Below are positions 25,665 to 34,370 of a DNA stretch of 64,000 nt, piece by piece. Position numbers and translations under genes: made by a program. This stretch comes from Pseudomonas sivasensis (lineage in GTDB: Bacteria; Pseudomonadota; Gammaproteobacteria; Pseudomonadales; Pseudomonadaceae): NCBI RefSeq assembly GCF_013778505.1, contig NZ_JAAOWU010000019.1, positions 48,718 through 112,717 on the forward strand. The letters run 5' to 3'. The notes below the pieces were generated by a model. The model ran no database searches. It was not told where the DNA came from and was given only the letters and a program-made list of their open reading frames with translations. Each line of letters starts with the position of its first letter. Position 1 is the first letter of the stretch.

Positions 25665-26555
25665 ATGGACTTGGCCAACCTCAATGCCTTTATCGCCATC
25701 GCCGAGATCGGCAGCTTCTCCGGCGCTGGAGAACGCCTGCACTTGACCCAACCGGCCATCAGCAAACGTATCGCCGGCCTGGAACAGCAATTGAAGGTGC
25801 GACTGTTTGATCGCCTGGGCCGCGAAGTCGGCCTGACCGAGGCCGGACGCGCCTTGCTGCCGCGCGCTTACCAGATTCTCAATGTGCTGGACGACACCCG
25901 CCGCGCCCTCACCAACCTTACCGGCGAGGTCAGCGGGCGGCTCACATTAGCCACCAGCCACCATATAGGCCTGCATCGCCTGCCGCCTATCCTGCGAACC
26001 TTTACCCGGGAATACCCGAACGTGGCGCTGGATATTCAATTTCTCGATTCTGAAGTGGCCTACGAAGAAATCCTCCATGGCCGCGCTGAAGTGGCAGTGA
26101 TCACCCTGGCGCCCGATCCCCACAACTTGGTGCGCGCCACGCCAGTGTGGGACGACCCGCTGGACTTTGTGGTGGCGCCGGAGCATAGCCTGATCAGTAA
26201 CGGCTCCATCAGCCTGGCTGATATTGCCGGCCATCCGGCGGTTTTCCCTGGCGGCAACACGTTTACCCACCATATTGTCAGCCGGTTGTTCGAGGCCCAA
26301 GGCCTTACCCCGAACATCGCGATGAGTACTAACTACTTGGAAACTATCAAAATGATGGTGTCTATCGGCCTGGCCTGGAGCGTGTTGCCGCGCACCATGC
26401 TCGACGATCAGGTGGCAAGTATCGCTTTGTCAGGCATACAACTCAGTCGCCAGCTAGGCTATATCGTGCACACCGAAAGGACGCTGTCGAATGCTGCGCG
26501 GGCTTTCATGAGCCTATTGGACGCACAGATGGATTTGCCAGGGATACCGGCATGA
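25665..26555 (+). CDS. LysR family regulator divergent from leuC
   Basis: A 296-residue LysR protein. The winged helix-turn-helix occupies residues 1-60 (FIAIAEIGSFSGAGERLHLTQPAISKRI), followed by the substrate-binding domain. The start is placed at ATG 25665 (MDLANLNAF), the standard LysR beginning; an in-frame codon at 25635 would add ten unusual residues. LysR genes facing leuC occur in many pseudomonads and are assumed to control leucine synthesis; this is inferred from position. Confidence 0.88.
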   Translation: MDLANLNAFIAIAEIGSFSGAGERLHLTQPAISKRIAGLEQQLKVRLFDRLGREVGLTEAGRALLPRAYQILNVLDDTRRALTNLTGEVSGRLTLATSHHIGLHRLPPILRTFTREYPNVALDIQFLDSEVAYEEILHGRAEVAVITLAPDPHNLVRATPVWDDPLDFVVAPEHSLISNGSISLADIAGHPAVFPGGNTFTHHIVSRLFEAQGLTPNIAMSTNYLETIKMMVSIGLAWSVLPRTMLDDQVASIALSGIQLSRQLGYIVHTERTLSNAARAFMSLLDAQMDLPGIPA

Positions 26556-26621
26556 CACTGTGCGGCCTCGGGTTCTGAGTAAAACCGTGCTGTTTGCCCA
26601 TCGAATCAAGGCCCTTTGATA

Positions 26622-29600
26622 ATGCGCAACCCCGTCGACCCCGTGCCACCCCTACCCCGCATTTACGCGCTGGACCCTCAACAGGCGGAACAAAGCTGGG
26701 AGAGCGCGCCACAACTGCTGGCAGCCCTTAACGCTGCGCGGCTGGGCGCATGGTGCTGGGAAATAGACACCGGCCGCATAAGTTGGTCACGGGGCACCCA
26801 GGCGTTGTTTGGTTTCGATCCGCGCCAACCGCTGCCCCAGGACCTGGACTACCTTGATTTGCTGGCCCAGTCGGATCGCGCCCGAGTGGTACGGGCTTTT
26901 CACGCCGTACTGGCCGGCGAGCCGCTTGAGCAGGCCATGCATCACCGCATCCAATGGCCTGACGGCAGCTTTCACTGGCTGGAAATCAACGGCAGCCTGC
27001 AGCCGGACAAAACCGGTCGGCGCCGCATGATCGGGGTGATCCGCGAGGTTACCCACCAGCGTGAACGTGAAAACGCCCTCGGGCACTCCGAAAAACGCTT
27101 CGCCACGCTGTTTCACCTGTGCCCGAACATGGTACTGCTGACGCGCCGGGCCGACGGCCTGATCAGCGAAGCCAACCAGTATTTCGAGATGCTCTTCGGC
27201 TGGCCCTTGGGCGATGCCATCGGCCGCACGACCCTGGAACTGGGCCTGTGGCGCCACCCGGAGCAACGCGCACAATTGGTCAAGGCCACGCAGCGCAAGG
27301 GCGAGCCCATTACCATGGAGGTGCAGTTTTGCGCCAGCAACGGCCAAGTCCACAATGGCACGCTCAGCGCGCAAAAAGTCGAGTTGGAGGGTGAGGCCTA
27401 TCTGATCAGCACCTTCCTCGACACCACCGAACGCAAAAATGCAGAGCAGGCGCTCAAGGACAGTCAGGAGCGCCTCGACCTGGCGCTGGACTCGGCACAA
27501 CTGGGTACTTGGGACTGGCACATTCCCAGCGGCATGCTCTATGGCTCGGCGCGCGCAGCCCAATTGCACGGTCTGCCGTCCGAACCGTTCCACGAATCCT
27601 TCGACGCCTTTTTCGAAGGCATGCCCAACGAGGAACGGGACAACATGCGCAACGCCTACCGCACCCTGCGCGAAGGCCCTGCCGGAAACTACCAACTGAC
27701 CTACCGCGTGGCCATGGAAGATGGCAGCTCGCGCTACTTGGAAAGCCGTGCTCGCCTGTACCGCGACGAGCGAGGTTTACCCCTGCGCATGGCCGGTACG
27801 CTGCTCGATATCACAGACCAAGTGGAGCGCGAACAACGCCTGAGCGCCTCCGAAGAAAAATTCGCCAGCCTGTTCCAGGCCAGCCCCGACCCGATCTGCG
27901 TCACAGGCCTGGAGAGTGGCGCCTTTATCGAGATCAATCCGGCCTTTACCCAAACCTTTGGCTGGAGCGCTGCCGAGGTAATCGACAAGAGCGCTGACCA
28001 GATCGGCCTATGGGATGATTCCAGCCAGCGCCTGGAGCGTATCGAGCGGGTCATTCGCGAGCAGTCGTTGAGCAACGTGGCCGTGGTGGTGCATCACAAG
28101 AATGGCCACAGCCTGACCTGCATGATTTCCAGCCGCCTGATCAAGGTCGGAGATCAAGCGTGCATCGTTACGACGTTGCGCGATATCACCCAACAACAGC
28201 GCTCCGAGGCCGCGCTGAAGGCCAGCGAGGAGAAATTCGCCAAGGCCTTCCATTCCAGCCCTGACGCGATTTCCATCACCGAGCGCGACACCGGCCGCTA
28301 TGTGGAGGTCAACGATGGCTTCTGCCGCCTGACCGGCTTGCGAGCTGAAGAAGCTATTGGCCTGACTTTTTACCAGATCGGCATCTGGGCCGATGAGAAC
28401 CAACGCTCGGCGCTATTGGCCGAGTTGCAGATCAAGGGCCGCATTCACCACCTGGAAATGCTCTGGCACAACAAACGCGGTGAAGTGCTGGCAGTAGAAG
28501 TCTCGGTCGAGCCCATCACCCTGAATGAAACCCCGTGCCTGCTGCTGACCGCGCGGGACGTGAGCCTGCTGAAAAACGCCCAAGCGCAGATCCGCCATCT
28601 GGCCTACCACGACCCGCTGACCAACCTGCCCAACCGTGCGCTGTTGATGGACCGCCTGAGCCAGCAGATCGCCCTGCTCAAGCGCCATAACCTACGCGGC
28701 GCGCTGCTGTTCCTCGATCTTGACCACTTCAAGCACATCAATGACTCCTTGGGCCATCCGGTCGGCGACACCGTGCTGAAAATCGTCACCGCGCGGCTGG
28801 AAGCCAGCGTGCGCATGGAAGACACCGTGGCGCGCCTGGGTGGCGATGAATTCGTGGTGCTGCTCAGCGGCCTGGATGGCTCGCGCCAGGAGGTCAGCAA
28901 CCAGGTGCAGGAACTGGCCGACACCCTGCGTGAATTGCTTTCGGAGCCGATGTTCCTGGACGGGCACAGATTGCAGGTCACGCCGAGCATTGGCGTGGCG
29001 TTGATTCCCGATCACGGCTCCACACCGGCCGACCTGCTCAAGCGCGCCGACATTGCCCTTTACCGCGCCAAGGACTCAGGGCGCAACACCACGCAGATGT
29101 TTCACAACAGCATGCAAAAAGCCGCCAGCGAACGCCTGCGCATGGAAACCGACCTGCGCCTGGCCCTGGCGCGCGGCGAATTCAGCGTTCATTACCAACC
29201 CCAGGTGGATGCGCGCGGTAACAAGATCGTCGGTGCGGAGGCACTGGTGCGTTGGCAGCACCCACAATTGGGTGCGCAGTCACCGTCGGAATTTATCAAG
29301 GTGCTGGAAGACAGCGGCCTGATCCTTGAAGTGGGCACCTGGATCCTTGATGAGGCCTGCGCCGCCTTTGGGCAACTGATCAAAGAAGGCTTGGTGGACC
29401 CGCTGAATTTCAGTCTATGCGTGAATATCAGCCCCCGGCAGTTTCGCCAGAACGATTTCGTGGAACGGGTGGAGCACAGCCTTAAGCAGCATTCCTTGCC
29501 CTGCAGCCTTCTGAAACTGGAAATCACCGAAGGTATCGTGATCCAGAACCTGGATGACACCGTCAACAAGATGCGCCGCCTGAAGAAGCTCGGCGTGAGC

Positions 29601-29900
29601 TTTGCGATGGATGACTTTGGCACCGGTTACTCTTCACTGACATACCTCAAGCGCCTGCCGGTGGACGCACTGAAGATCGATCAGTCGTTTGTGCGAGACG
29701 CGACCCATGATCCAAACGACGCGGAAATCATCAGGGCGATCGTGGCGATGGCTCGCAGTTTGAATCTGGAGGTGATTGCCGAGGGTGTGGAGACCCCCGA
29801 GCAACTGGCATTCCTGCAAGCGTTGGGGTGTCATCTGTATCAAGGGTTCATTTACAGCAGGCCGCTACCGCTGAAAGAGTTCAGGCAATTGCTGATATAA
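26622..29900 (+). CDS. cytoplasmic five-PAS GGDEF-EAL cyclic-di-GMP protein
   Basis: A 1092-residue protein with no signal peptide or membrane helix. Five PAS-like sensory modules are visible at about residues 35-150, 160-275, 285-405, 410-530 and 535-650. A GGDEF domain follows (about 660-830) with the intact RLGGDEFVVLL motif, then an EAL domain (about 845-1090) with intact GAEALVRWQHP and DDFGTGYSSL. Both the cyclase and the phosphodiesterase motifs look competent, so net activity cannot be predicted. The start at 26622 follows AAGG; an in-frame TTG lies two codons upstream. It stands alone. The PAS modules suggest sensing of redox, light or a ligand inside the cell. Confidence 0.92.
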   Translation: MRNPVDPVPPLPRIYALDPQQAEQSWESAPQLLAALNAARLGAWCWEIDTGRISWSRGTQALFGFDPRQPLPQDLDYLDLLAQSDRARVVRAFHAVLAGEPLEQAMHHRIQWPDGSFHWLEINGSLQPDKTGRRRMIGVIREVTHQRERENALGHSEKRFATLFHLCPNMVLLTRRADGLISEANQYFEMLFGWPLGDAIGRTTLELGLWRHPEQRAQLVKATQRKGEPITMEVQFCASNGQVHNGTLSAQKVELEGEAYLISTFLDTTERKNAEQALKDSQERLDLALDSAQLGTWDWHIPSGMLYGSARAAQLHGLPSEPFHESFDAFFEGMPNEERDNMRNAYRTLREGPAGNYQLTYRVAMEDGSSRYLESRARLYRDERGLPLRMAGTLLDITDQVEREQRLSASEEKFASLFQASPDPICVTGLESGAFIEINPAFTQTFGWSAAEVIDKSADQIGLWDDSSQRLERIERVIREQSLSNVAVVVHHKNGHSLTCMISSRLIKVGDQACIVTTLRDITQQQRSEAALKASEEKFAKAFHSSPDAISITERDTGRYVEVNDGFCRLTGLRAEEAIGLTFYQIGIWADENQRSALLAELQIKGRIHHLEMLWHNKRGEVLAVEVSVEPITLNETPCLLLTARDVSLLKNAQAQIRHLAYHDPLTNLPNRALLMDRLSQQIALLKRHNLRGALLFLDLDHFKHINDSLGHPVGDTVLKIVTARLEASVRMEDTVARLGGDEFVVLLSGLDGSRQEVSNQVQELADTLRELLSEPMFLDGHRLQVTPSIGVALIPDHGSTPADLLKRADIALYRAKDSGRNTTQMFHNSMQKAASERLRMETDLRLALARGEFSVHYQPQVDARGNKIVGAEALVRWQHPQLGAQSPSEFIKVLEDSGLILEVGTWILDEACAAFGQLIKEGLVDPLNFSLCVNISPRQFRQNDFVERVEHSLKQHSLPCSLLKLEITEGIVIQNLDDTVNKMRRLKKLGVSFAMDDFGTGYSSLTYLKRLPVDALKIDQSFVRDATHDPNDAEIIRAIVAMARSLNLEVIAEGVETPEQLAFLQALGCHLYQGFIYSRPLPLKEFRQLLI

Positions 29901-29992
29901 CTATTAAATAGTCGACTGCTACTTTCATGACGAACAGCGACAGTCGATTATTTTTCAGGCCAACGCCAATACATTAATCAATTGCTAAAATA

Positions 29993-30460
29993 TTACGCTT
30001 TAAAAAACGACTTCAATCCACTCATGGCCCCACCCACCTTTTCAAACATCGAAGCAGCAAGTGAACCACCGATACTAACCGCACCGGAAATCGCCAACCC
30101 GACCGGACCTAATAACGGCGCCGCCAGACTTATCAGCGGACTAAGTGCTTTTACCACTCCCCCCAACACCTTACCAATCCCACTGAAAACACTGCCGACT
30201 TTGTCAAAGACTTTTCCGAAAAAGCTGCCAATCTTGGAAAAAAAACTCTGCTTCTTCGGGGCTGGCTTACAAGGCCTGCAAAGCTTTGGCGGGGCTGGCT
30301 TGCAGGGTACACAGTATGTTGGCGGGGGCGGGTTATAACACCCAAACCGGATGCCGCAACCAGGGCCTGAGGCACGGATGGGCAACGTCGCACTGGAACC
30401 GCAGTTAGGGGAGTAAACGGAATTAACGCCATAGGTACGGCTCACAACTGGATCACGCAT
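29993..30460 (-). CDS. unrecognised Cys/Pro-rich protein with Gly-rich hydrophobic tail
   Basis: A 155-residue protein I do not recognise. Residues 1-70 contain seven Cys (20, 35, 41, 50, 53, 61, 64), including tandem CxxC units in a Pro/Lys frame (CVPCKPAPPK, then CRPCKPAPKK). Residues 71-155 lack Cys and repeat amphipathic Phe/Gly/Lys segments (SFFSKIGSFFGKVFDKVG) followed by a hydrophobic Gly/Ala/Leu stretch (about 103-137) and a second amphipathic end. There is no classical signal peptide. AGGA lies 12 bases before the ATG. The gene is isolated in an A/T-richer gap between the GGDEF-EAL gene and dusC. A membrane-active or secreted peptide is possible but unproven. Confidence 0.6.
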   Translation of the reverse strand: MRDPVVSRTYGVNSVYSPNCGSSATLPIRASGPGCGIRFGCYNPPPPTYCVPCKPAPPKLCRPCKPAPKKQSFFSKIGSFFGKVFDKVGSVFSGIGKVLGGVVKALSPLISLAAPLLGPVGLAISGAVSIGGSLAASMFEKVGGAMSGLKSFFKA

Positions 30461-30649
30461 AAGAATTTTAGTCCTATATTTATCCGAGTTAAGACGGCAG
30501 ATAGCAGCAATACAGAAGACCAGTATTTTTTACGCACTAACTACCTGACGCCCAACCCTTACGTGGCCATCCCCCCAAAAAAGTTCCTTGATCAATGCCA
30601 ACCGCTCACGTTGAATTTGTCATACAGCCCGAACGACTTACATCAACAT

Positions 30650-31609
30650 TTAAAGCACGTCAGGATGACTCATACCCAATAGACAACTTACCTGCCGCAC
30701 ATCCGTCTCGCGACGAAGGGCGGTAAACAGTTCCACCGCCTGCGGGTAATTACGCGTTAACATCGCCAACCATTGTTTCAATCGCCCAGGCGCCTGTTTT
30801 TCAGTCAGTTGCGCTACCGACTGGGTCCAGAACTCGCGGAGCATGGGCTGCATCTCTGCCCACGTCATTTCGACCACTTCCTCGCCTGCGCGTGCTGCTG
30901 CAATCTGCCGCGCCAGGTCAGGGCGCGCCACCAGGCCACGGCCAAGCATGATGTCCTCTACGCCGCTGATCTCCCGACAGCGGCGCCAGTCTTCGACGCT
31001 CCAGATATCGCCATTAGCGAACACCGGCACCTTGACCACGTCCTGGACTCGCGGGATCCACTCCCAATGAGCCGGCGGCTTGTAACCATCGGCCTTGGTA
31101 CGCGCATGCACCACGATATGCGCCGCACCGCCTTCGGCCAGGGCCGTGGCGCACACCAGCGCGCCATCCGGGCTATCGAAGCCCAGGCGCATCTTGGCAG
31201 TCACCGGGATATGGGCAGGCACCGCACGCCGCACGTGTTCAACGATCTGGTTGAGCAACTCCGGTTCCTTGAGCAGCACGGCACCGCCTCGGGACTTGTT
31301 GACGGTCTTGGCCGGGCAGCCAAAGTTCAGATCGATCACTTGCGAACCCAGCTCACAGGCCAGTGCGGCATTCTCCGCAAGGCACACAGGATCGGAACCG
31401 AGCAATTGCACGCGCAAGGGCACGCCCGCAGCGGTGTGGGCACCGTGCAGCAGCTCTGGAGCAAGTTTGTGGAAGTACGCCGGGGTCAGCAGGCGGTCGT
31501 TGACGCGGATAAACTCGGTCACGCACCAGTCAATACCGCCCACACGGGTCAACACGTCCCGCAGGATGTTGTCGACCAACCCTTCCATGGGCGCCAAAGC
31601 AATTTGCAT
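30650..31609 (-). CDS. dusC: tRNA-dihydrouridine(16) synthase
   Basis: A 319-residue flavoprotein that reduces uridine in tRNA. It begins with the family start MQIALAPMEGLVDNILRDV. The catalytic Cys is C98 in LNFGCPAKTVNKSRGG. Length and the APMEGL start fit DusC rather than DusA or DusB. A GTG three codons upstream (31618) is an alternative start. The 189-bp gap 30461-30649 before it is A/T-rich and empty. Confidence 0.92.
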   Translation of the reverse strand: MQIALAPMEGLVDNILRDVLTRVGGIDWCVTEFIRVNDRLLTPAYFHKLAPELLHGAHTAAGVPLRVQLLGSDPVCLAENAALACELGSQVIDLNFGCPAKTVNKSRGGAVLLKEPELLNQIVEHVRRAVPAHIPVTAKMRLGFDSPDGALVCATALAEGGAAHIVVHARTKADGYKPPAHWEWIPRVQDVVKVPVFANGDIWSVEDWRRCREISGVEDIMLGRGLVARPDLARQIAAARAGEEVVEMTWAEMQPMLREFWTQSVAQLTEKQAPGRLKQWLAMLTRNYPQAVELFTALRRETDVRQVSCLLGMSHPDVL

Positions 31610-31664
31610 GGAAAACACTCAACAAAAATCGTGGCGCAGTTTACTGGGTTTCCTACGGCAACCG

Positions 31665-32099
31665 TTAACCCCCTGTCAGGGCGGGGCCATAGCCATCGAG
31701 AAACTCGCTCGGCATGCGCTTGGGCTTGCCCGTGGACAATTCGATGCAGACGAAGGTGGTTTGCGCGCGCAGAAGGGTTGCACCGTCACGCGGGCGGACC
31801 AGTTGAAAGCGGCGGGTCATCTTCAGACGCTGGTCCCAATCGACGATCCAGGTGGCCAGTTGCAGCTCGTCGCCTTCGTAGCCTGCCGCCAGGTAATCGA
31901 TCTCATGGCGCACCACCGCCATGGCGCGGTCCAGACGGCGATACTCGGTCAGGTCCAGCCCCAAACGCTGGGAATGACGCCAGGCACAGCGCTCCAGCCA
32001 GGATACGTACACCGCATTATTTGCGTGCCCAAGGCCGTCGATATCCTCGGGGGCGACCTGCAGGTCAATGATAAACGGCGTTGCCAAATCCCAGCCCAT
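31665..32099 (-). CDS. acyl-CoA thioesterase, 4HBT hot-dog family
   Basis: A 144-residue single hot-dog-fold protein. The family's active-site region is visible (VAPEDIDGLGHANNAVYVSWLE, cut here to its key residues D, G, H, N), with Asp before GHANN. Start 32099 follows GGGAGCAAGG; an upstream in-frame codon at 32171 overlaps the neighbour and has no site. Such proteins hydrolyse acyl-CoA thioesters. The gene is close to an alpha/beta hydrolase on the same strand; the substrate is unknown. Confidence 0.85.
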   Translation of the reverse strand: MGWDLATPFIIDLQVAPEDIDGLGHANNAVYVSWLERCAWRHSQRLGLDLTEYRRLDRAMAVVRHEIDYLAAGYEGDELQLATWIVDWDQRLKMTRRFQLVRPRDGATLLRAQTTFVCIELSTGKPKRMPSEFLDGYGPALTGG

Positions 32100-32140
32100 G
32101 CCTTGCTCCCAGTCGATTAATGGCGGCGGGAGGCAGTGTA

Positions 32141-32974
32141 TCAGGCGCTTTGCCGCGCCTGTAGACGGCAACCCGCCAACAGCGCCAGCACGCCATCGAT
32201 CACTCGCGGATCGGCCAGTACTTTCTGGTGGCCGCCTTGTTCAAGGCGCAGCAGGCGGCTGTCGAACCAGGCTTCGTGAATGGCTTGGGAGGCGTTGACG
32301 GGGACAAAGGTATCGTCTTCAGCGTGCACGATCAGCCCGGGAATATTCATTTGATAGTGGGCCACATCCAAATGCTTGAGTGGCATTCCGAATGTTTGCT
32401 CCACCTCCTGAATAAACACCGAACGCGCCTTCGCTGGCAAACCGACCATTTGGGTAAAACCACGCAGTACATCCAGGAAACGCGACGGTGCAGCGATACT
32501 GACCAACGCCTGGGTACGCAACCCCAACTGCACCGCCAACATTGCACTGGCGCCCCCCATGGAATGGCCGACCACTGCATGCAGGGGCGGCAACTCGGCC
32601 GCCGCCTCCAGCATGGCGCGAGCAAACAGCAGCACATGAGCCTCACGCCCCGGTGAGCGGCCATGGGCAGGCCCGTCCAGAGCAATCACGGAGTAGCCAT
32701 TGTCGACTAAGGCGGTGATCAGACTGGCAAACTGGGTTGGCCGGCCTTCCCAGCCGTGCATCAACAAAACTGCCGGACCCTGCCCCCAGCGCAGGGCCGA
32801 CAAGCCAAAGCGCAAGGTGATGCGCTCCGATTGCGCCAGCAGCGGTAACTCCCAGTCACGGGGCGGCAGGTCGCGGGGCGTCATGAAGGCTCGACGCATC
32901 TTGTTGGCCACCGTGTGCGGCGCCAGGTACCCCAGCGTGCCGTTGAAACGACGAATCCAGGTTAACGCGCCCAT
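32141..32974 (-). CDS. alpha/beta hydrolase
   Basis: A 277-residue alpha/beta hydrolase. The oxyanion segment LLMHGWEG is at about residues 70-77, the nucleophile is S138 in VVGHSMGGA, and a late HAEDDTFVP and GGHQ carry the acid and His. The start at 32974 is chosen because GAGGG lies nine bases upstream; the longer frame to 33073 runs into the TetR gene. It begins 16 bases after that TetR gene, so the regulator may control it. The substrate is unknown. Confidence 0.85.
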   Translation of the reverse strand: MGALTWIRRFNGTLGYLAPHTVANKMRRAFMTPRDLPPRDWELPLLAQSERITLRFGLSALRWGQGPAVLLMHGWEGRPTQFASLITALVDNGYSVIALDGPAHGRSPGREAHVLLFARAMLEAAAELPPLHAVVGHSMGGASAMLAVQLGLRTQALVSIAAPSRFLDVLRGFTQMVGLPAKARSVFIQEVEQTFGMPLKHLDVAHYQMNIPGLIVHAEDDTFVPVNASQAIHEAWFDSRLLRLEQGGHQKVLADPRVIDGVLALLAGCRLQARQSA

Positions 32975-32990
32975 TTCGCGAGCCCTCTTC

Positions 32991-33530
32991 CTATCGCACA
33001 GCCGACTTGGCAGCGCGCAACACTCGGTCCGACAGCTCACCCGGCCCCAAGGCGCGGGCCAAGGCCAGACCACCGATCATTAATGCCATATCGGCTAAGG
33101 CCTTGTCGGTGTCTTCAGGGCTTGCGGCAAGCTGAGCAGCCATCAACTCGACATGCTCGCTCAGCGCGTCGCGAAAGGCGTCCGGCAGGCGAGCCATCTC
33201 CCCTACAGTCGCTGGAATCGGGCAGGCCTGCGCGGTGGAGTCGCGATGCTTGCGCGAGAGGTAAAACGCCGCAACCAACCCCCTGCGTTCTTCTCCGGTC
33301 AACTGCGCGTCCATATCATCGATGGAGGCGCGACGCCTTGCCAGCAGCTGCGTAAAGGCCTCCAGCATCAACGCATCCTTGCTTTCAAAGTGCGCGTAGA
33401 AGCCGCCGACGGTCAGCCCCGCCGCGCCCATGACTTCACCGACACTCGGCTCGGCCGGGCCGCGCTGGATCAACGCGGCGCTGGCGGCCTGCAGAATGCG
33501 TTCGCGGGTTTGCGCTTTTTTATCGTTCAT
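32991..33530 (-). CDS. TetR family transcriptional regulator
   Basis: A 179-residue regulator. The helix-turn-helix is in the first 50 residues (RERILQAASAALIQRG... VGGFYAHFESKDAL). The ATG at 33530 follows a strong GGAGG. It is the first gene of a probable unit with the hydrolase and thioesterase genes, and may repress that unit. The signal is unknown. Confidence 0.88.
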   Translation of the reverse strand: MNDKKAQTRERILQAASAALIQRGPAEPSVGEVMGAAGLTVGGFYAHFESKDALMLEAFTQLLARRRASIDDMDAQLTGEERRGLVAAFYLSRKHRDSTAQACPIPATVGEMARLPDAFRDALSEHVELMAAQLAASPEDTDKALADMALMIGGLALARALGPGELSDRVLRAAKSAVR

Positions 33531-33656
33531 CAAAGCCTCCGACTCTCATGGGTTGAATATTATTACCATAATAATATTTAGCAAGCGACAGTCATGACCA
33601 CTGGTCAGAACAGGAAGAAAGGAGATGATGAGAGAAGTGGTCAAACGCCAGACAAA

Positions 33657-33690
33657 CAAAAGGGCCATTCAATAATTGAATGACCCTTAA
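33657..33690 (-). terminator. terminator of the Glu-Ala tRNA array
   Basis: On the minus strand AAGGGTCATTCAAT and ATTGAATGGCCCTT pair with one mismatch, followed by TTTTG. It lies 24 bases after the last tRNA-Glu. Confidence 0.75.
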
Positions 33691-33713
33691 AAATCCCGCA
33701 GAGCGGGTAATCG

Positions 33714-33789
33714 TGGCGTCCCCTAGGGGACTCGAACCCCTGTTACCGCCGTGAAAGGGCGGTGTCCTAGGCCACTAGACGAAGGGGAC
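33714..33789 (-). tRNA. tRNA-Glu (anticodon TTC), copy 2
   Basis: 76 nt with encoded CCA. Acceptor GTCCCCT/AGGGGAC, anticodon loop CTTTCAC (TTC). It is the last member of the minus-strand Ala-Glu-Ala-Glu array and identical to the copy exactly 280 bases upstream. Confidence 0.97.
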
Positions 33790-33867
33790 ACAAACCTTCT
33801 ATACAACTGACCGAGCTGAGATCGGTCGATTCAAGGACGGTGTGGCCGGAACCTTGAACCTGTAAAT

Positions 33868-33943
<76 letters not shown>

Positions 33944-33993
33944 AGATTTTTCGCCTCGCGGCGCAGCAGACCTTTCGAGCTGCTTGTTGAAAA

Positions 33994-34069
33994 TGGCGTC
34001 CCCTAGGGGACTCGAACCCCTGTTACCGCCGTGAAAGGGCGGTGTCCTAGGCCACTAGACGAAGGGGAC
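33994..34069 (-). tRNA. tRNA-Glu (anticodon TTC), copy 1
   Basis: 76 nt with encoded CCA, identical to 33714-33789. The spacer to the next tRNA differs by a few bases from the duplicate spacer. Confidence 0.97.
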
Positions 34070-34147
34070 AAAACCTTCTGTACAACCGATCAGAGCTGAG
34101 ACCTGATCTATTCAAGGACGGTGTGGCCAGACCTTGAATCTGTAAAT

Positions 34148-34223
<76 letters not shown>

Positions 34224-34325
34224 TCATCGGTGAGGACGGGGCGAATCTTAATGGCGGCTTGGAAGTGTGTCAAATTTATTTTCAACATTTTCCAAATTTT
34301 TTTGCCGGGATAACAATCACTTACC

Positions 34326-34355
34326 GACGAAACCCCGGAAAACCGGGGTTTCGTC
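34326..34355 (-). terminator. hairpin after gltX
   Basis: GACGAAACCCCGG and CCGGGGTTTCGTC form a perfect 13-bp stem with a four-base loop, 16 bases beyond the gltX stop. There is no T-run after it, so termination may be weak and allow read-through into the tRNA array. Confidence 0.6.
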
Positions 34356-34370
34356 ACTGCAACGGCCTGC

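Noticed and set aside
30773..32120. Long plus-strand frames opposite dusC and the thioesterase
   Set aside because: Shadows; the minus-strand products have catalytic motifs and good starts.
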